The notes under the pieces are model-generated. The model was not told the origin of the DNA, made no database searches, and saw nothing but the letters and a program-made list of their open reading frames with translations. A stretch of 17,018 nucleotides of DNA from an uncultured Petrimonas sp. (GTDB taxonomy: Bacteria > Bacteroidota > Bacteroidia > Bacteroidales > Dysgonomonadaceae): assembly GCA_934621705.1 (NCBI GenBank), contig CAKTUP010000027.1, positions 1 through 17,018 on the forward strand, in the 5' to 3' direction. Numbering within the stretch: position 1 is the first letter of the stretch; every line of letters begins with the position of its first letter. This document shows, piece by piece, positions 1-7,246 of this stretch. Position numbers and translations under genes: made by a program.

Positions 1-262
1 TTCCCGGACTTTTCACCACCTCCGTTGCCAATAGGATTTTCTCTTCGGTATGCCTACCTTCCTCAAAATCTATTCCGTAATCAATAAGCGTTTGCCGGTG
101 CTCGTCTTTCAGCGTTCCGCTATCGGAGAGAAAAACATTCATCCCTTTTGCTTTGGCAAGAATGGCGGAACCGATGCCGGATTCGCCGCCGCCCAGGATT
201 ACCAGCCCCCCTGCCCCCCCAAGGGGGGTTAAGGAAGCCGTACTATGATTGTTATCTGACAT
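1..262 (-). CDS. murD: UDP-N-acetylmuramoylalanine--D-glutamate ligase, N-terminal part (cut by window edge)
   Basis: MurD adds D-glutamate to UDP-MurNAc-L-Ala in the cytoplasm, using ATP. Only the first 87 codons are present and the gene continues past the left edge. The visible part is the N-terminal Rossmann-like UDP-binding domain: a glycine-rich VILGGGESGIGSAILAKAKG stretch at residues 21-40, then FLSDSGTL, and EVVKSPG at 81-87, which matches the family's 'VVKSPGI' motif. The ATG at 260-262 is the only plausible start in frame. The protein therefore carries about 16 more N-terminal residues than expected, since homologues normally begin just before the VILGxGESG strand. Residues 11-20 of this extension (TPLGGAGG core) come from a GC-rich repeat-like element at 203-232. 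The gene follows mraY, as usual in dcw clusters, with a 77-nt gap. Confidence 0.9.
   Translation of the reverse strand, partial: MSDNNHSTASLTPLGGAGGLVILGGGESGIGSAILAKAKGMNVFLSDSGTLKDEHRQTLIDYGIDFEEGRHTEEKILLATEVVKSPG
203..232. repeat. GC-rich repeat-like element inside the murD reading frame
   Basis: On the plus strand this stretch has C6 (206-211), TG, C7 (214-220), AA and G6 (223-228) followed by TTAA. On the coding strand it is read as residues 11-20 of MurD. The C-run/AA/G-run layout looks like a dispersed palindromic repeat of the kind often found between genes. Here it lies in the 5' coding region. That it is dispersed is inference; only one copy is in this window. Confidence 0.5.
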
Positions 263-308
263 TTCTTTGCGTTTTCGCTTTACTATTAATATTTACAGCC
301 CGCCATCT

Positions 309-326
309 CCTCCCCTTCAGGGGAGG
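309..326. repeat. GC-rich stem-loop in the mraY-murD gap
   Basis: CCTCCCC (309-315), loop TTCA (316-319) and GGGGAGG (320-326) form a perfect 7-bp hairpin, followed by CCGGGTGGGG up to the mraY stop at 340-342. There is no T-run on either side in the right place, so it is a poor intrinsic terminator. It resembles a dispersed GC-rich intergenic repeat. It might act as an RNA processing or stability element between mraY and murD; that role is inference. Confidence 0.6.
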
Positions 327-339
327 CCGGGTGGGGCTT

Positions 340-1599
340 TTACCTCATCTTCAACGTCGCTACCGCCACCACCGCCAAAATCATTCCAATGAGCCAGAAG
401 CGCGAAACCAATTTGGGTTCGGTAATGGGGATAAGCGGTTTTTGAATGAGGGCATCGATTCCCGCGTTTCCGGCTTTCTGAAAATGATGATGCAAGGGAG
501 TCATTTTGAAAATTCGTTTGCCCACACCGAGTTTCTTTTTCGTGTATTTAAAATATGTGACTTGCAGAATTACCGAAAGCGCTTCCACAAAAAACACGCC
601 GCACAAAATGGGCAACAACAATTCTTTGTGAATAAGCACGGCAAACACGCCGATAAGCCCGCCCAGCGTGAGGCTGCCCGTATCGCCCATAAAAATCTGT
701 GCCGGATAGGCGTTGTACCACAGAAAACCGACGGTGGCTCCCACGAACGCCGCGGCAAAAACCATCAGTTCGTCGCTGCCGGGAATATACATTATATTGA
801 GATAGGACGCGAAATCGACACGTCCCGACACGTATGCCAACAGTCCCAATGCCACACCAATAACCGCCGACGAGCCGGATGCCAGCCCGTCTAATCCATC
901 CGTGAGGTTGGCGCTATTGGAGACCGCCGTTATGATAAGAATTACGGCTATAACGAAAACCACCCAGACGGCGGTGTCGGCAAAATCGCCCATCCACGAG
1001 ACCAGCGAACGGTAATCGAAATTATTGTTCTTCATAAACGGGATGGTGGTTTTGGTGGTTTTTACATCCTGCTCGGTAAAATGTACTTCTTCGATAACGT
1101 TGTTTACCCGCACTTCAATATTTTCGCGCGAAACAATATCGGTACTCAAATACATGGTCAACCCCACAATTAATCCCAATCCCACCTGGGCTATTATCTT
1201 GAATTTGCCTTTCAACCCTTCCTTGTCTTTTTTGAAAACCTTGATATAATCATCCGCGAAACCCAGTGCGCCAAGCCAAATCGTGCTTATGATCATGAGA
1301 ATGATGTAGATGTTTTCCAGTTTCCCCATCAGCAGAATCGAAACCAAAATCGACAGAATAATGATCACGCCGCCCATGGTGGGTGTGCCGCGTTTGCTGT
1401 ACTGGCCTTCCAAATCGAGATTACGGATGGTTTCGCCAATCTGTCTTTTTTGCAAACGATTGATAATTTTTCGGCCAACAAATACGCCGAAGAGCAGCGC
1501 TATCAATGCCGCTATTGCTGCGCGAAACGTAACGTATTGGAACATTCCGGCGCCTGGAAAATCGAGTTTGTCTAAGTATTGAAAGAGATAGTAGAGCAT
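340..1599 (-). CDS. mraY: Phospho-N-acetylmuramoyl-pentapeptide transferase (lipid I synthase)
   Basis: MraY transfers phospho-MurNAc-pentapeptide from UDP to undecaprenyl phosphate in the inner membrane, making lipid I. The 419-residue polytopic protein has the family signatures: KRGTPTMGG (69-77), GFADDYIK with the catalytic-region aspartates D116/D117, NLTDGLDGLASG (231-242), WYNAYPAQIFMGDTGS with D306, and the PLHHHFQKAG histidine motif (368-377). It is longer than the roughly 325-360 residues of the well-studied enzymes. The extra length is mainly a hydrophilic stretch at about 155-205, between predicted TM4 and TM5, which should face the periplasm. The ATG at 1597-1599 directly follows the hydrophobic start of the family. 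The gene lies between murE (51-nt gap with heptamer repeats) and murD, so it is part of the dcw transcript. Confidence 0.97.
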   Translation of the reverse strand: MLYYLFQYLDKLDFPGAGMFQYVTFRAAIAALIALLFGVFVGRKIINRLQKRQIGETIRNLDLEGQYSKRGTPTMGGVIIILSILVSILLMGKLENIYIILMIISTIWLGALGFADDYIKVFKKDKEGLKGKFKIIAQVGLGLIVGLTMYLSTDIVSRENIEVRVNNVIEEVHFTEQDVKTTKTTIPFMKNNNFDYRSLVSWMGDFADTAVWVVFVIAVILIITAVSNSANLTDGLDGLASGSSAVIGVALGLLAYVSGRVDFASYLNIMYIPGSDELMVFAAAFVGATVGFLWYNAYPAQIFMGDTGSLTLGGLIGVFAVLIHKELLLPILCGVFFVEALSVILQVTYFKYTKKKLGVGKRIFKMTPLHHHFQKAGNAGIDALIQKPLIPITEPKLVSRFWLIGMILAVVAVATLKMR

Positions 1600-1603
1600 T
1601 TTT

Positions 1604-1638
1604 ATTTACGATTTACGATTTACGATTTACGATTTTTG
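1604..1638. repeat. Heptamer tandem repeat ATTTACG x4 plus a degenerate copy
   Basis: Four perfect ATTTACG units lie at 1604-1610, 1611-1617, 1618-1624 and 1625-1631, with a decayed fifth, ATTTTTG, at 1632-1638. The run fills most of the murE-mraY gap and ends 4 nt from the mraY start codon. On the transcribed (minus) strand the unit reads CGTAAAT, so the leader just before the mraY ATG is A-rich and probably unstructured. Confidence 0.9.
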
Positions 1639-1642
1639 AACT

Positions 1643-1663
1643 TTAAACGTTAAACATCAAACA
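1643..1663. repeat. Second heptamer run TTAAACG-TTAAACA-TCAAACA across the murE stop
   Basis: Three 7-nt units with one-base differences lie at 1643-1649, 1650-1656 and 1657-1663. The murE stop codon (1650-1652) and its last three codons lie inside the run. The unit differs from the neighbouring ATTTACG run, yet the period is again 7. Confidence 0.6.
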
Positions 1664-3104
1664 TTTCTTCAACAACTTCCTTATCATCAAAATGATGTTT
1701 CACACCTTTCACTTCCTGATAATCTTCGTGCCCTTTTCCGGCAACGAGAATAACATCGCCCGGATTTGCCAGTGTGCAGGCGGTTTTTATCGCTTCGCGA
1801 CGATCAACGATAGAAAGTGTGGTGCGGCGTTGTTCGCCGTCCAATCCGGCGATCATATCGTCGATAATATCCTGGGGTTCTTCGAACCGGGGATTGTCGG
1901 ACGTGAGAATCACTTTGTCGCTCAATTCAACGGCTTCGCGCGCCATGATGGGGCGTTTGGTGCGGTCGCGGTTGCCGCCGCAACCCACCACCGTAATTAT
2001 ATGGCCTTTGCGGTCGAGCACTTCGTGAATGGCGTTGAGCACGTTGGTAAGCGCGTCGGGCGTGTGGGCATAATCGACAATAGCCGTGAAATTCTTGGGC
2101 GAACGAATGGTTTGAAAACGTCCGGCAACGGGTTTCAACAGCGATAGAATTCTCAATACTTCGTCTTGCGGTTGTCCCAGCAAAACCGATGCACCGTAAA
2201 CCGCCAACAGATTATACACATTGAAAACGCCTACGAACTGCACGATAAGCTGCTGTCCGTTTATTTCAATTTCCGTTCCATCGAAATGTTTTTCGAAAAT
2301 GCGGGCTTTAAAATCCGCTAATCCCTTTACGGAGTAAGTATATTTTCGGGCCTTGGTGTTTTGCAGCATTACCGGCCCGTTTTTGTCGTCGGTGTTGGTA
2401 AGGGCGAAAGCGGTTTCGGGCAGCGAATCGAAAAACGATTTTTTCACGTTTCGATACTCCAGCATATTTTTGTGGTAATCCAAATGATCTTGTGTGAGAT
2501 TGGTGTAAACTCCACCCTCGAATTTCAATCCGTGTACCCGTTTTTGATGAAGAGCGTGTGAACTCACTTCCATAAAAGCGTATTCGCAACCGGCATCGAC
2601 CATTTTTCGCAGAAATGAATTAAGGGTAATGGGGTCGAGCGTGGTGTGTGTGGTGGGAAAAACATCATCGTTTACGTAATTGGCAACAGTGGAGAGCAAT
2701 CCCACGCCGTAACCCAGTTTCCGAAACATGTTGTGTAATAGTGTGGCGATAGTGGTTTTACCGTTTGTGCCGGTTACGCCAACCAACTTCAATTGTTCCG
2801 ACGGATTTCCAAACCACGCGGAAGCGATTTGCGTCAGCGCGATAGCGGAGTTTTCCACCTGAACGTAAGTAACCCGCGAAAAATATTCTTCGAACATCGG
2901 TTTGTCGTAAACCACCACCCGCACATCCTGTTCAATGGCTTTGGCGATATAATCGTGTCCGTCTGTATTGATGCCTTCCACCGCGATAAAAAGCGAGCCG
3001 CGCTGCACCTGGCGGGAATCGGAAGCAATGCTTTCAACATCCACATCTTTTTCACCATAAATGGCTACGATTTTACAGTTTTCTATGAGTTTACTTAGTT
3101 GCAT
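1650..3104 (-). CDS. murE: UDP-N-acetylmuramoyl-L-alanyl-D-glutamate--2,6-diaminopimelate ligase
   Basis: MurE adds the third residue of the peptidoglycan stem peptide in the cytoplasm, driven by ATP. The 484-residue protein is of normal length. It shows the N-terminal Mur domain with [14 protein letters not shown] (29-41), the ATP-binding loop [10 protein letters not shown] (109-118), and TTLDP and EVSSHAL in the central domain. YRNVKKSFF (217-225) contains the lysine expected to be carbamylated, probably K221. The C-terminal domain has VDYAHTPD (343-350) and DNPR (403-406). DNPR is the established signature for meso-diaminopimelate as substrate rather than lysine, which predicts DAP-type peptidoglycan. 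The ATG at 3102-3104 fits the normal N terminus. A 109-nt gap separates it from ftsI. Confidence 0.97.
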   Translation of the reverse strand: MQLSKLIENCKIVAIYGEKDVDVESIASDSRQVQRGSLFIAVEGINTDGHDYIAKAIEQDVRVVVYDKPMFEEYFSRVTYVQVENSAIALTQIASAWFGNPSEQLKLVGVTGTNGKTTIATLLHNMFRKLGYGVGLLSTVANYVNDDVFPTTHTTLDPITLNSFLRKMVDAGCEYAFMEVSSHALHQKRVHGLKFEGGVYTNLTQDHLDYHKNMLEYRNVKKSFFDSLPETAFALTNTDDKNGPVMLQNTKARKYTYSVKGLADFKARIFEKHFDGTEIEINGQQLIVQFVGVFNVYNLLAVYGASVLLGQPQDEVLRILSLLKPVAGRFQTIRSPKNFTAIVDYAHTPDALTNVLNAIHEVLDRKGHIITVVGCGGNRDRTKRPIMAREAVELSDKVILTSDNPRFEEPQDIIDDMIAGLDGEQRRTTLSIVDRREAIKTACTLANPGDVILVAGKGHEDYQEVKGVKHHFDDKEVVEEMFDV

Positions 3105-3143
3105 ATTTTGTTTTTTAGTTGTATTGTTGTATCATACAGGGAG

Positions 3144-3214
3144 TTTAAGGACGGATAACGACTTTAAGGTTGATGGCTGACTGTGAATGTTGCAACACCA
3201 ACCTCGCACCTCGT
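3144..3214. repeat. Short direct repeats in the ftsI-murE gap
   Basis: The gap holds TTTAAGGAC (3144-3152) and GACTTTAAGGTTG (3160-3172). The latter 13-mer recurs exactly at 9362-9374 in a distant intergenic region. At the ftsI end lie two 7-nt units, ACCTCGC (3201-3207) and ACCTCGT (3208-3214), the last touching the ftsI stop codon. I see no terminator or promoter here. Confidence 0.5.
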
Positions 3215-5412
3215 CAACGCAGCGTTATACTAATAGTCGTCCCTCTCACCAGCTTACTTTCCGGAGCGAACGATTGCGAAACCACTTTGCCGGAACCGGT
3301 AAGATTTACCCGCAATCCCGATTTCTCCAGCAAATATACCGCATCTCGCGCGCCCATTCCCAACACATCGGGTACGCCACTGCCTTTCATAGCCAAAGCC
3401 TTCGGCTGATAAGCGGCGCTGTCTAATTTCACGCTCATCCAATCGGAAGCGGTATCGGTGCGGCCGGTTTTGAAATTCAGCATCGATAACACCGCGTGGC
3501 TGTTTTCCCAGTTGCCGTTTTTAATGGCGGGCATTTTCTGCAGCGTGGAATCAATTTTCGCCTCATCGGGTTTGAGTTCCGTTCGTTTGACAAACGTTTG
3601 TTCGGCAATATTCTTAAAAACCATACCGGCTTGCCCGCCACCCGACGGCACGCCTTGCGGTTTTCTGATGCCTACAAAAATCGTGTATTTCGGATCTTCG
3701 ACGGGAAAATATCCGCAAAACGAAACATAATAACCGCCGTAGCCGCCACCGCTGGCAATTTGCGCCGTTCCGGTTTTTCCGGCAATGGAAAAATGATCGG
3801 ATTTTACTACTTTTGCCGTTCCGTTTTCGATAACACCCACCAGCATATCCTGAATTTGAGCCAAGGTAGTGTCTTTGCACATTTTTTCGCTAACAACTTC
3901 GGCCTGATATTTTTGCACCACTTTTCCGTCCTTCAACAGCGTTTTGGCGATAAACGGCTTTATCATTTTGCCGCCGTTGGCAATTCCGTTGTAAAACATC
4001 AATATGTAAATGGGCGGAACGCGCGATTCGTAACCGAAAGACATCCACGGCAGCGTGGTTTTCGACCAGTAATTCACTTTATCGTCGGGCATTCTGATGG
4101 AAGAAGTCCCCTCAATTCCGTTCAATGGGACATCCCACGTGAGTCGTTTGCGCAGGCCGATTTTATCGATTCCTTTCACAAATTTGGTAGGATTATCGCC
4201 GTAGGCTTTCAATACGATTTTGCTCATCACCACGTTTGAAGAGACTTCCATGCCTTCGGTAACGGTAAGGTAACCGCGGTCGCGGCCTTGGCGCCAATAG
4301 TGGTCGCGCACCCATTTTCCGTTGTATTGATACAAACCGTTGCCCACGTGAAACGAATCGGTGGGCGTAATCAGTCCGTCATCGAGAGCCACCATAACCG
4401 TTACGGTTTTAAACGTGGATCCCGGCTCGTTCATGTACGAAAACGCGTTGGGATTGCCCTCGGCATAATTTCCGTTGCTCATCCGGTCGAGATTGGCTAT
4501 GCCTTTAATTTCGCCGGTTTTGGTTTCCATAATTATTGCCGTTCCCGACTCGGCAGAAGTTTCTTCGAGCTTAGCGCGTAGCGCCCGTTCGGTAATATCC
4601 TGAATATCGGCATCGAGTGTGGTAACGATATCGTATCCGTCTTTGGCAGCAATTTCTTCAATATCTGTCCAGCGGCCTTGTATTTTTTGGCGGCTTTTCA
4701 CACCTTCAACTCCACGTAAGAGCGAATCGAACCTCATTTCCAGTCCGCTGGCGCCGCCTTTCTCCAGGTCTTTATACACATTTCCCACGGTTCGGTTAGC
4801 TAAATTGCCGAACGGACGTTTGCGCGCGTTTTTTTCTTCGGCGATCAATCCGCTTCGGTTGGAACGCTGATTAAGAAACGGATACGTGCGGATTTCCTTT
4901 AAATCGACATACGAAATATCCGGTCGCAGGATGCGAACGTAGCGCGATTTGAGCGTGACTTTTTTGTCGATTCCGCGCGCTGCGTTGTTTTTTATCTGCT
5001 GCTCTTCGTTCTCGCGCATTTTCCAACCGTTTAGAATTACGGTTTTGTATTGCGCGGCGGTGCGGTCGGGGAATTTTTTGGAAAGTGCGACAGAAAGATC
5101 GCCAACGTATTTCATCAGCGTATCTTCTTTTAGGCCTTCCGCCCAAAAATCCATGTAGATACTGTATAGCGGCTCGCTGGTTGCCAGCAATTTACCGTCG
5201 TAAGTATAAATATTTCCGCGTTTGGGAAGAATAATTCTATCCTTTATAATGGTTTCTTTCTCGCCCACTTCGCGCCATTTTCTCCCTTCGGATGAAAAAG
5301 CGATTTTCCCGGCCGAAAAGACAATCAAAATGCAGAACAGCAACAGAAACGACACAATTAAGCCGTAACGGCCTAAAATTGCTTTTTTATTTTCATCGGC
5401 TTTTTTTCCCAT
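3214..5412 (-). CDS. ftsI: Septal peptidoglycan transpeptidase (class B PBP, FtsI/PBP3) with C-terminal PASTA domain
   Basis: This is the division-specific DD-transpeptidase that cross-links septal peptidoglycan in the periplasm. The 732-residue protein has a short cytoplasmic N terminus, one membrane anchor (about 15-38), a PBP dimerisation/pedestal region (about 60-240) and a transpeptidase domain. All three active-site motifs are present: S332-TFK, S391-SN and K546-TGT. Residues 679-732 (VPDVLGMGARDAVYLLEKSG onward) form one PASTA domain, which is common in Bacteroidota FtsI but absent from the E. coli protein. The ATG at 5410-5412 follows the ftsL stop with a 1-nt gap, suggesting translational coupling. 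MraZ-rsmH-ftsL-ftsI-murE order supports FtsI rather than an elongation PBP2. Confidence 0.95.
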   Translation of the reverse strand: MGKKADENKKAILGRYGLIVSFLLLFCILIVFSAGKIAFSSEGRKWREVGEKETIIKDRIILPKRGNIYTYDGKLLATSEPLYSIYMDFWAEGLKEDTLMKYVGDLSVALSKKFPDRTAAQYKTVILNGWKMRENEEQQIKNNAARGIDKKVTLKSRYVRILRPDISYVDLKEIRTYPFLNQRSNRSGLIAEEKNARKRPFGNLANRTVGNVYKDLEKGGASGLEMRFDSLLRGVEGVKSRQKIQGRWTDIEEIAAKDGYDIVTTLDADIQDITERALRAKLEETSAESGTAIIMETKTGEIKGIANLDRMSNGNYAEGNPNAFSYMNEPGSTFKTVTVMVALDDGLITPTDSFHVGNGLYQYNGKWVRDHYWRQGRDRGYLTVTEGMEVSSNVVMSKIVLKAYGDNPTKFVKGIDKIGLRKRLTWDVPLNGIEGTSSIRMPDDKVNYWSKTTLPWMSFGYESRVPPIYILMFYNGIANGGKMIKPFIAKTLLKDGKVVQKYQAEVVSEKMCKDTTLAQIQDMLVGVIENGTAKVVKSDHFSIAGKTGTAQIASGGGYGGYYVSFCGYFPVEDPKYTIFVGIRKPQGVPSGGGQAGMVFKNIAEQTFVKRTELKPDEAKIDSTLQKMPAIKNGNWENSHAVLSMLNFKTGRTDTASDWMSVKLDSAAYQPKALAMKGSGVPDVLGMGARDAVYLLEKSGLRVNLTGSGKVVSQSFAPESKLVRGTTISITLR

Positions 5413-5413
5413 C

Positions 5414-5755
5414 TTATTTTTTTCCTTTCTGAATGCGATAAACCGGTTCGGTAGTTACTTTTAATCCTAAATCCGATTGCTCTACCCGTTTCTCGATTTG
5501 GCTTTGACGGCTGGCTTCGGTTAGATCGGACGAGATATCGAGCGATTCGTATTTGGCGTCTTTCAGTTCCACTTTCAACCGCTCCATTTCTGCAATTCGC
5601 TGAATAACAGTGTAACGATGACTTATGAATAAAATCATTATTATCACCAGAATGACGATGAACATCAGGTTTTTAGCAAAAAAATTCTCCGTGAGAACAT
5701 TTCCGCCGAAAACGTGTACGAATGATTTCCGGATGTTGTTGAATTTCAGTTTCAT
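5414..5755 (-). CDS. ftsL: FtsL-like divisome protein
   Basis: A 113-residue bitopic protein with a basic cytoplasmic head, one membrane segment (NLMFIVILVIIMILFISH, about residues 29-46) and a periplasmic tail with coiled-coil character (RIAEMERLKVELKDAKYESL). This topology and its place between rsmH and ftsI match FtsL, which links the FtsQLB complex to FtsW/FtsI. Sequence conservation of FtsL is low, so the call rests mostly on position and topology. I chose the ATG at 5753-5755 (MKLKFNN). An upstream in-frame ATG at 5791 would add twelve residues (MACHVSTL...) encoded by the palindromic repeat at 5771-5800, which is unlikely to be genuine protein. The 1-nt spacing to ftsI points to coupled translation. 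Confidence 0.8.
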   Translation of the reverse strand: MKLKFNNIRKSFVHVFGGNVLTENFFAKNLMFIVILVIIMILFISHRYTVIQRIAEMERLKVELKDAKYESLDISSDLTEASRQSQIEKRVEQSDLGLKVTTEPVYRIQKGKK

Positions 5756-5770
5756 ATTTTTTTCGCGCAA

Positions 5771-5800
5771 TGTAGAGACGTGGCATGCCACATCTCTACA
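5771..5800. repeat. 30-bp near-perfect palindrome between rsmH and ftsL
   Basis: Two 15-nt arms meet at 5785/5786 with one mismatch: the left arm is TGTAGAGACGTGGCA and the right arm is TGCCACATCTCTACA. The rsmH stop codon (5796-5798) lies inside the right arm. There is no adjacent T-run, so a terminator is unlikely. It has the look of a REP-like dispersed palindrome. In RNA it would form a cruciform-like hairpin that could mark a processing site within the dcw transcript; that is inference. Confidence 0.85.
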
Positions 5801-6698
5801 ATTTTTCCGCTACGCGAAGTTTTGCACTTCTCGACCGCGGGTTATTCACTTGTTCTTCTTCCGTTGGAACAATCACCTTCCGGTTAATCAATTCAAACGG
5901 AGTTTCCACATTTCCGAAGAAATCCTTAACGATATTTCCCTCAAAATTTCCGGTTCTGAAAAAATTCTTCACCAACCGGTCTTCCAGCGAATGGTACGAA
6001 ATCACACTGAATCGTCCGCCGGGTTTCAACATCTGCAACCCTTGCGCAAGCATTTCTTCCAACGCTTTCAACTCATCGTTCACCTCAATGCGCAACGCCT
6101 GAAATGCCTGCGCAAGGGTTTTGTTTTCCTTTTCGCGAAACGCGAACGGTTTCATTATTTCCACAAAATCGGAAATGGAATCTATTTTTTTCGATTGGCG
6201 GAAAACTGAAACCGCTGATGCAATTTTTCGCGCCGCTTTCAGCTCCCCATAAAAGAAAAAAATATCCGATAGTTTTTCCACAGGATATTCATTCAGTACA
6301 TCGGCAGCCGTTTTTTTTGCCAGGCGGTTCATCCGCATATCCAAATCGCCCGGCAAACGAAAGGAAAATCCCCGTTCCGAATCATCGAAGTGATGCGACG
6401 AAACGCCCAGATCGGCCAAAATCCCGTCCACTTCATCCACCTGATGATAGCGCAGGAAATTTTTCAAAAAACGAAAATTGCTTTTAACAAAAATGAATCT
6501 CGGGTCCCGGATAATGTTTTGGTAAGCATCGTCATCCTGGTCGAAGGCAAGCAGTTTTCCCTTCTTTCCCAATCGGTTAAGTATTTCTTTCGAGTGCCCA
6601 CCGCCGCCGAACGTTACATCGACATAAACCCCGTCGGGACGAATATTCAACCCGTTTACACTTTCGTGGAGTAATGCAGGAATGTGATAGTCAGCCAT
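5796..6698 (-). CDS. rsmH: 16S rRNA (cytosine(1402)-N(4))-methyltransferase RsmH
   Basis: RsmH (MraW) methylates N4 of C1402 in the ribosomal P site using S-adenosylmethionine. The chosen protein is 300 residues, normal for the family. Motifs in order are VDVTFGGGGHS (SAM-binding loop), LAFDQDDDA, DLGVSSHHFD, RGFSFRLPGDLDMRM, QALRIEVNDEL, SYHSLEDRLVK and NPRSRSAKLR near the C terminus. The frame is open back to 6812, but the ATG at 6696-6698 (MADYHIPALLHESV) gives the conserved N terminus. The upstream 38 residues overlap mraZ and read through a heptamer repeat, so I excluded them. The gene is second in the dcw order and ends inside a palindrome. Confidence 0.96.
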   Translation of the reverse strand: MADYHIPALLHESVNGLNIRPDGVYVDVTFGGGGHSKEILNRLGKKGKLLAFDQDDDAYQNIIRDPRFIFVKSNFRFLKNFLRYHQVDEVDGILADLGVSSHHFDDSERGFSFRLPGDLDMRMNRLAKKTAADVLNEYPVEKLSDIFFFYGELKAARKIASAVSVFRQSKKIDSISDFVEIMKPFAFREKENKTLAQAFQALRIEVNDELKALEEMLAQGLQMLKPGGRFSVISYHSLEDRLVKNFFRTGNFEGNIVKDFFGNVETPFELINRKVIVPTEEEQVNNPRSRSAKLRVAEKL

Positions 6699-6702
6699 AT
6701 GG

Positions 6703-6737
6703 GATTTACGATTTACGATTTGGGATTTGGGATTTAT
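6703..6737. repeat. Heptamer tandem repeat GATTTAC/GATTTGG x5 at the mraZ-rsmH junction
   Basis: Five 7-nt units run without a break: GATTTAC (6703, 6710), GATTTGG (6717, 6724) and GATTTAT (6731-6737). The run fills the gap between the rsmH start (6698) and the mraZ stop (6734-6736) and includes that stop. It shares the GATTTACG core with the run at 1604-1638. Confidence 0.9.
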
Positions 6738-7177
6738 TCCATCAGGCGTTGAAGCTGCGTAGAAAAATCGTCGGGATCCACCAACGGTTTTTCCAGTTTT
6801 TCTTTTGCCCATATCTCAATAGTATCGTCCACGCCCAGAAAACGAACATCTGTATCGATATCAACCAGTTGCATATATCGCTTCGGGATCAGAATCCGAC
6901 CGCTGGCGTCCATTTCTATGCGTTCCGCATCGAGAACGAACTGGCGGAACACTTGTTGCTGCTCCTTGTTCCACTTGTTGAGACGGGCGCGCAGCGTTTC
7001 GATTTCGTTCTCCCAAACCGTTCCCGGATAAAGCACCAGGCAATCCTGAAAAATATCTTTGCGAAGCACCAAAAACTCTTCGTTGGCGCCCTGCAGACGC
7101 TTACGAAAAGCTGCCGGAACGAAAATCCGCCCTTTTGCATCGGCCTTTGCTTCAATATTTCCCAAAAATTGCAACAC
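6734..7177 (-). CDS. mraZ: MraZ, DNA-binding regulator of the dcw cluster
   Basis: MraZ is a small oligomeric transcription factor that binds repeats upstream of its own gene and controls the dcw operon. The 147-residue protein has the expected duplicated AbrB-like fold: ADAKGRIFVPAAFR with D13-x-K-G-R17, and MDASGRILIPKRY with D90-x-S-G-R94, which are the two conserved DxxxR-type loops of the family. The start is a GTG at 7175-7177, since the conserved N terminus (MLQFLGNIEAKADAKGR) begins there. An AGGA Shine-Dalgarno-like sequence (complement of 7183-7186) lies 5 nt upstream. It is the first gene of the leftward cluster, and its candidate operator lies at 7224-7246. Confidence 0.96.
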   Translation of the reverse strand: MLQFLGNIEAKADAKGRIFVPAAFRKRLQGANEEFLVLRKDIFQDCLVLYPGTVWENEIETLRARLNKWNKEQQQVFRQFVLDAERIEMDASGRILIPKRYMQLVDIDTDVRFLGVDDTIEIWAKEKLEKPLVDPDDFSTQLQRLME

Positions 7178-7223
7178 TATTATCCTAATTCTTTGATTTT
7201 TGCGGTAAAATTACAAAATAATT

Positions 7224-7246
7224 CCACTTTCCCCCACTTTTCCACA
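7224..7246 (-). promoter_or_regulatory. Candidate MraZ operator (AAAGTGG repeats)
   Basis: Read on the mraZ strand, AAAGTGG occurs twice with a 10-bp period (complements of 7234-7240 and 7224-7230), preceded by a weaker TGTGG copy (7242-7246). MraZ is known to bind short tandem G-rich repeats (TGGGN or AAAGTG-type) upstream of mraZ. Position, about 47 bp upstream of the GTG start, fits autoregulation. The exact protein-DNA match is inferred. Confidence 0.6.

Noticed and set aside
148..894. 248-codon forward frame opposite murD/mraY
   Set aside because: It is antisense to strongly conserved genes, low-complexity in His/Arg/Gln, and has no family motifs.
1604..1663. CRISPR array
   Set aside because: The repeats are 7 nt, contiguous and without spacers.
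3496..4239. 247-codon forward frame opposite ftsI
   Set aside because: It is a shadow of the transpeptidase domain, which has all its catalytic motifs on the other strand.
5756..5791. ftsL start at 5791
   Set aside because: The extra residues come from the palindromic repeat; MKLKFNN at 5755 is a normal FtsL-like start.
6699..6812. N-terminal extension of rsmH to ATG 6812
   Set aside because: It overlaps the mraZ 3' end and is translated from the heptamer repeat (KSQIVNRKSH). Conserved RsmH sequence begins at 6698.
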